In this document: piece by piece, positions 5,736-5,736 of the stretch
Layout: each line of letters begins with the position of its first letter
How positions within the stretch are numbered: position 1 is the first letter of the stretch
Origin: an uncultured Oscillospiraceae bacterium
GTDB lineage: Bacteria > Bacillota > Clostridia > Oscillospirales > Ruminococcaceae
Length of the DNA: 5,736 bases
Assembly: GCA_910587465.1 (NCBI GenBank)
Contig: CAJUMS010000066.1
Span: forward strand, 1 to 5,736
Direction: 5' to 3'
The notes under the pieces: model-generated
Told to the model about the DNA's origin: nothing
Databases searched by the model: none
The model's input: the letters and a program-made list of their open reading frames with translations, nothing else
Program-made: the position numbers and the translations under genes

Positions 5736-5736
5736 G

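Overview
The window looks like DNA from a gut-type Firmicute, probably a Clostridia member of the Ruminococcaceae/Oscillospiraceae kind. The evidence is the style of the proteins (CD1115-type VirD4/TraG coupling protein, Firmicutes LysR regulator, SLOG/DUF1273 protein), the AGGAGG-type ribosome binding sites and the moderate GC content. The genus cannot be fixed from sequence alone.

Layout from left to right. Positions 1-131 (minus strand) are the 5' end of a group II intron, which runs off the left edge. It splits a conjugation gene of the VirD4/TraG type; that gene's first exon is 132-548. Directly upstream on the same strand lie lysR (595-1515), metF (1587-2459) and metE (2446-4719). All four coding units therefore point left. 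An intrinsic terminator separates metF from lysR, and lysR has its own promoter in the same short gap. Upstream of metE, a 115-base gap holds an extended -10 promoter and a 17-base palindrome placed where a LysR-type regulator normally binds. On the right, a small SLOG/DUF1273 gene (4835-5308, minus) is divergent from a small XRE repressor-like gene (5431-5673, plus). Three related inverted-repeat operators lie between them, and a strong terminator follows the XRE gene.

Functionally there are three units. (1) metE-metF forms the last steps of methionine synthesis: MetF makes 5-methyl-tetrahydrofolate and cobalamin-independent MetE uses it to methylate homocysteine. The adjacent LysR protein is the natural candidate regulator, and no riboswitch fits in the short leader. 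(2) The SLOG/XRE pair looks like a self-contained genetic switch with a shared operator region. (3) The coupling protein gene shows that at least the left side belongs to an integrative conjugative element, or a remnant of one, itself invaded by a retroelement. Whether the methionine genes are cargo of that element is plausible but unproven, because only one flank carries conjugation sequence.

The most interesting points are the intron sitting exactly after the D-x-K-G motif of the coupling protein, the three-operator divergent switch, the LysR-box/promoter geometry upstream of metE, and the lysR promoter whose predicted start point falls inside the preceding terminator hairpin.
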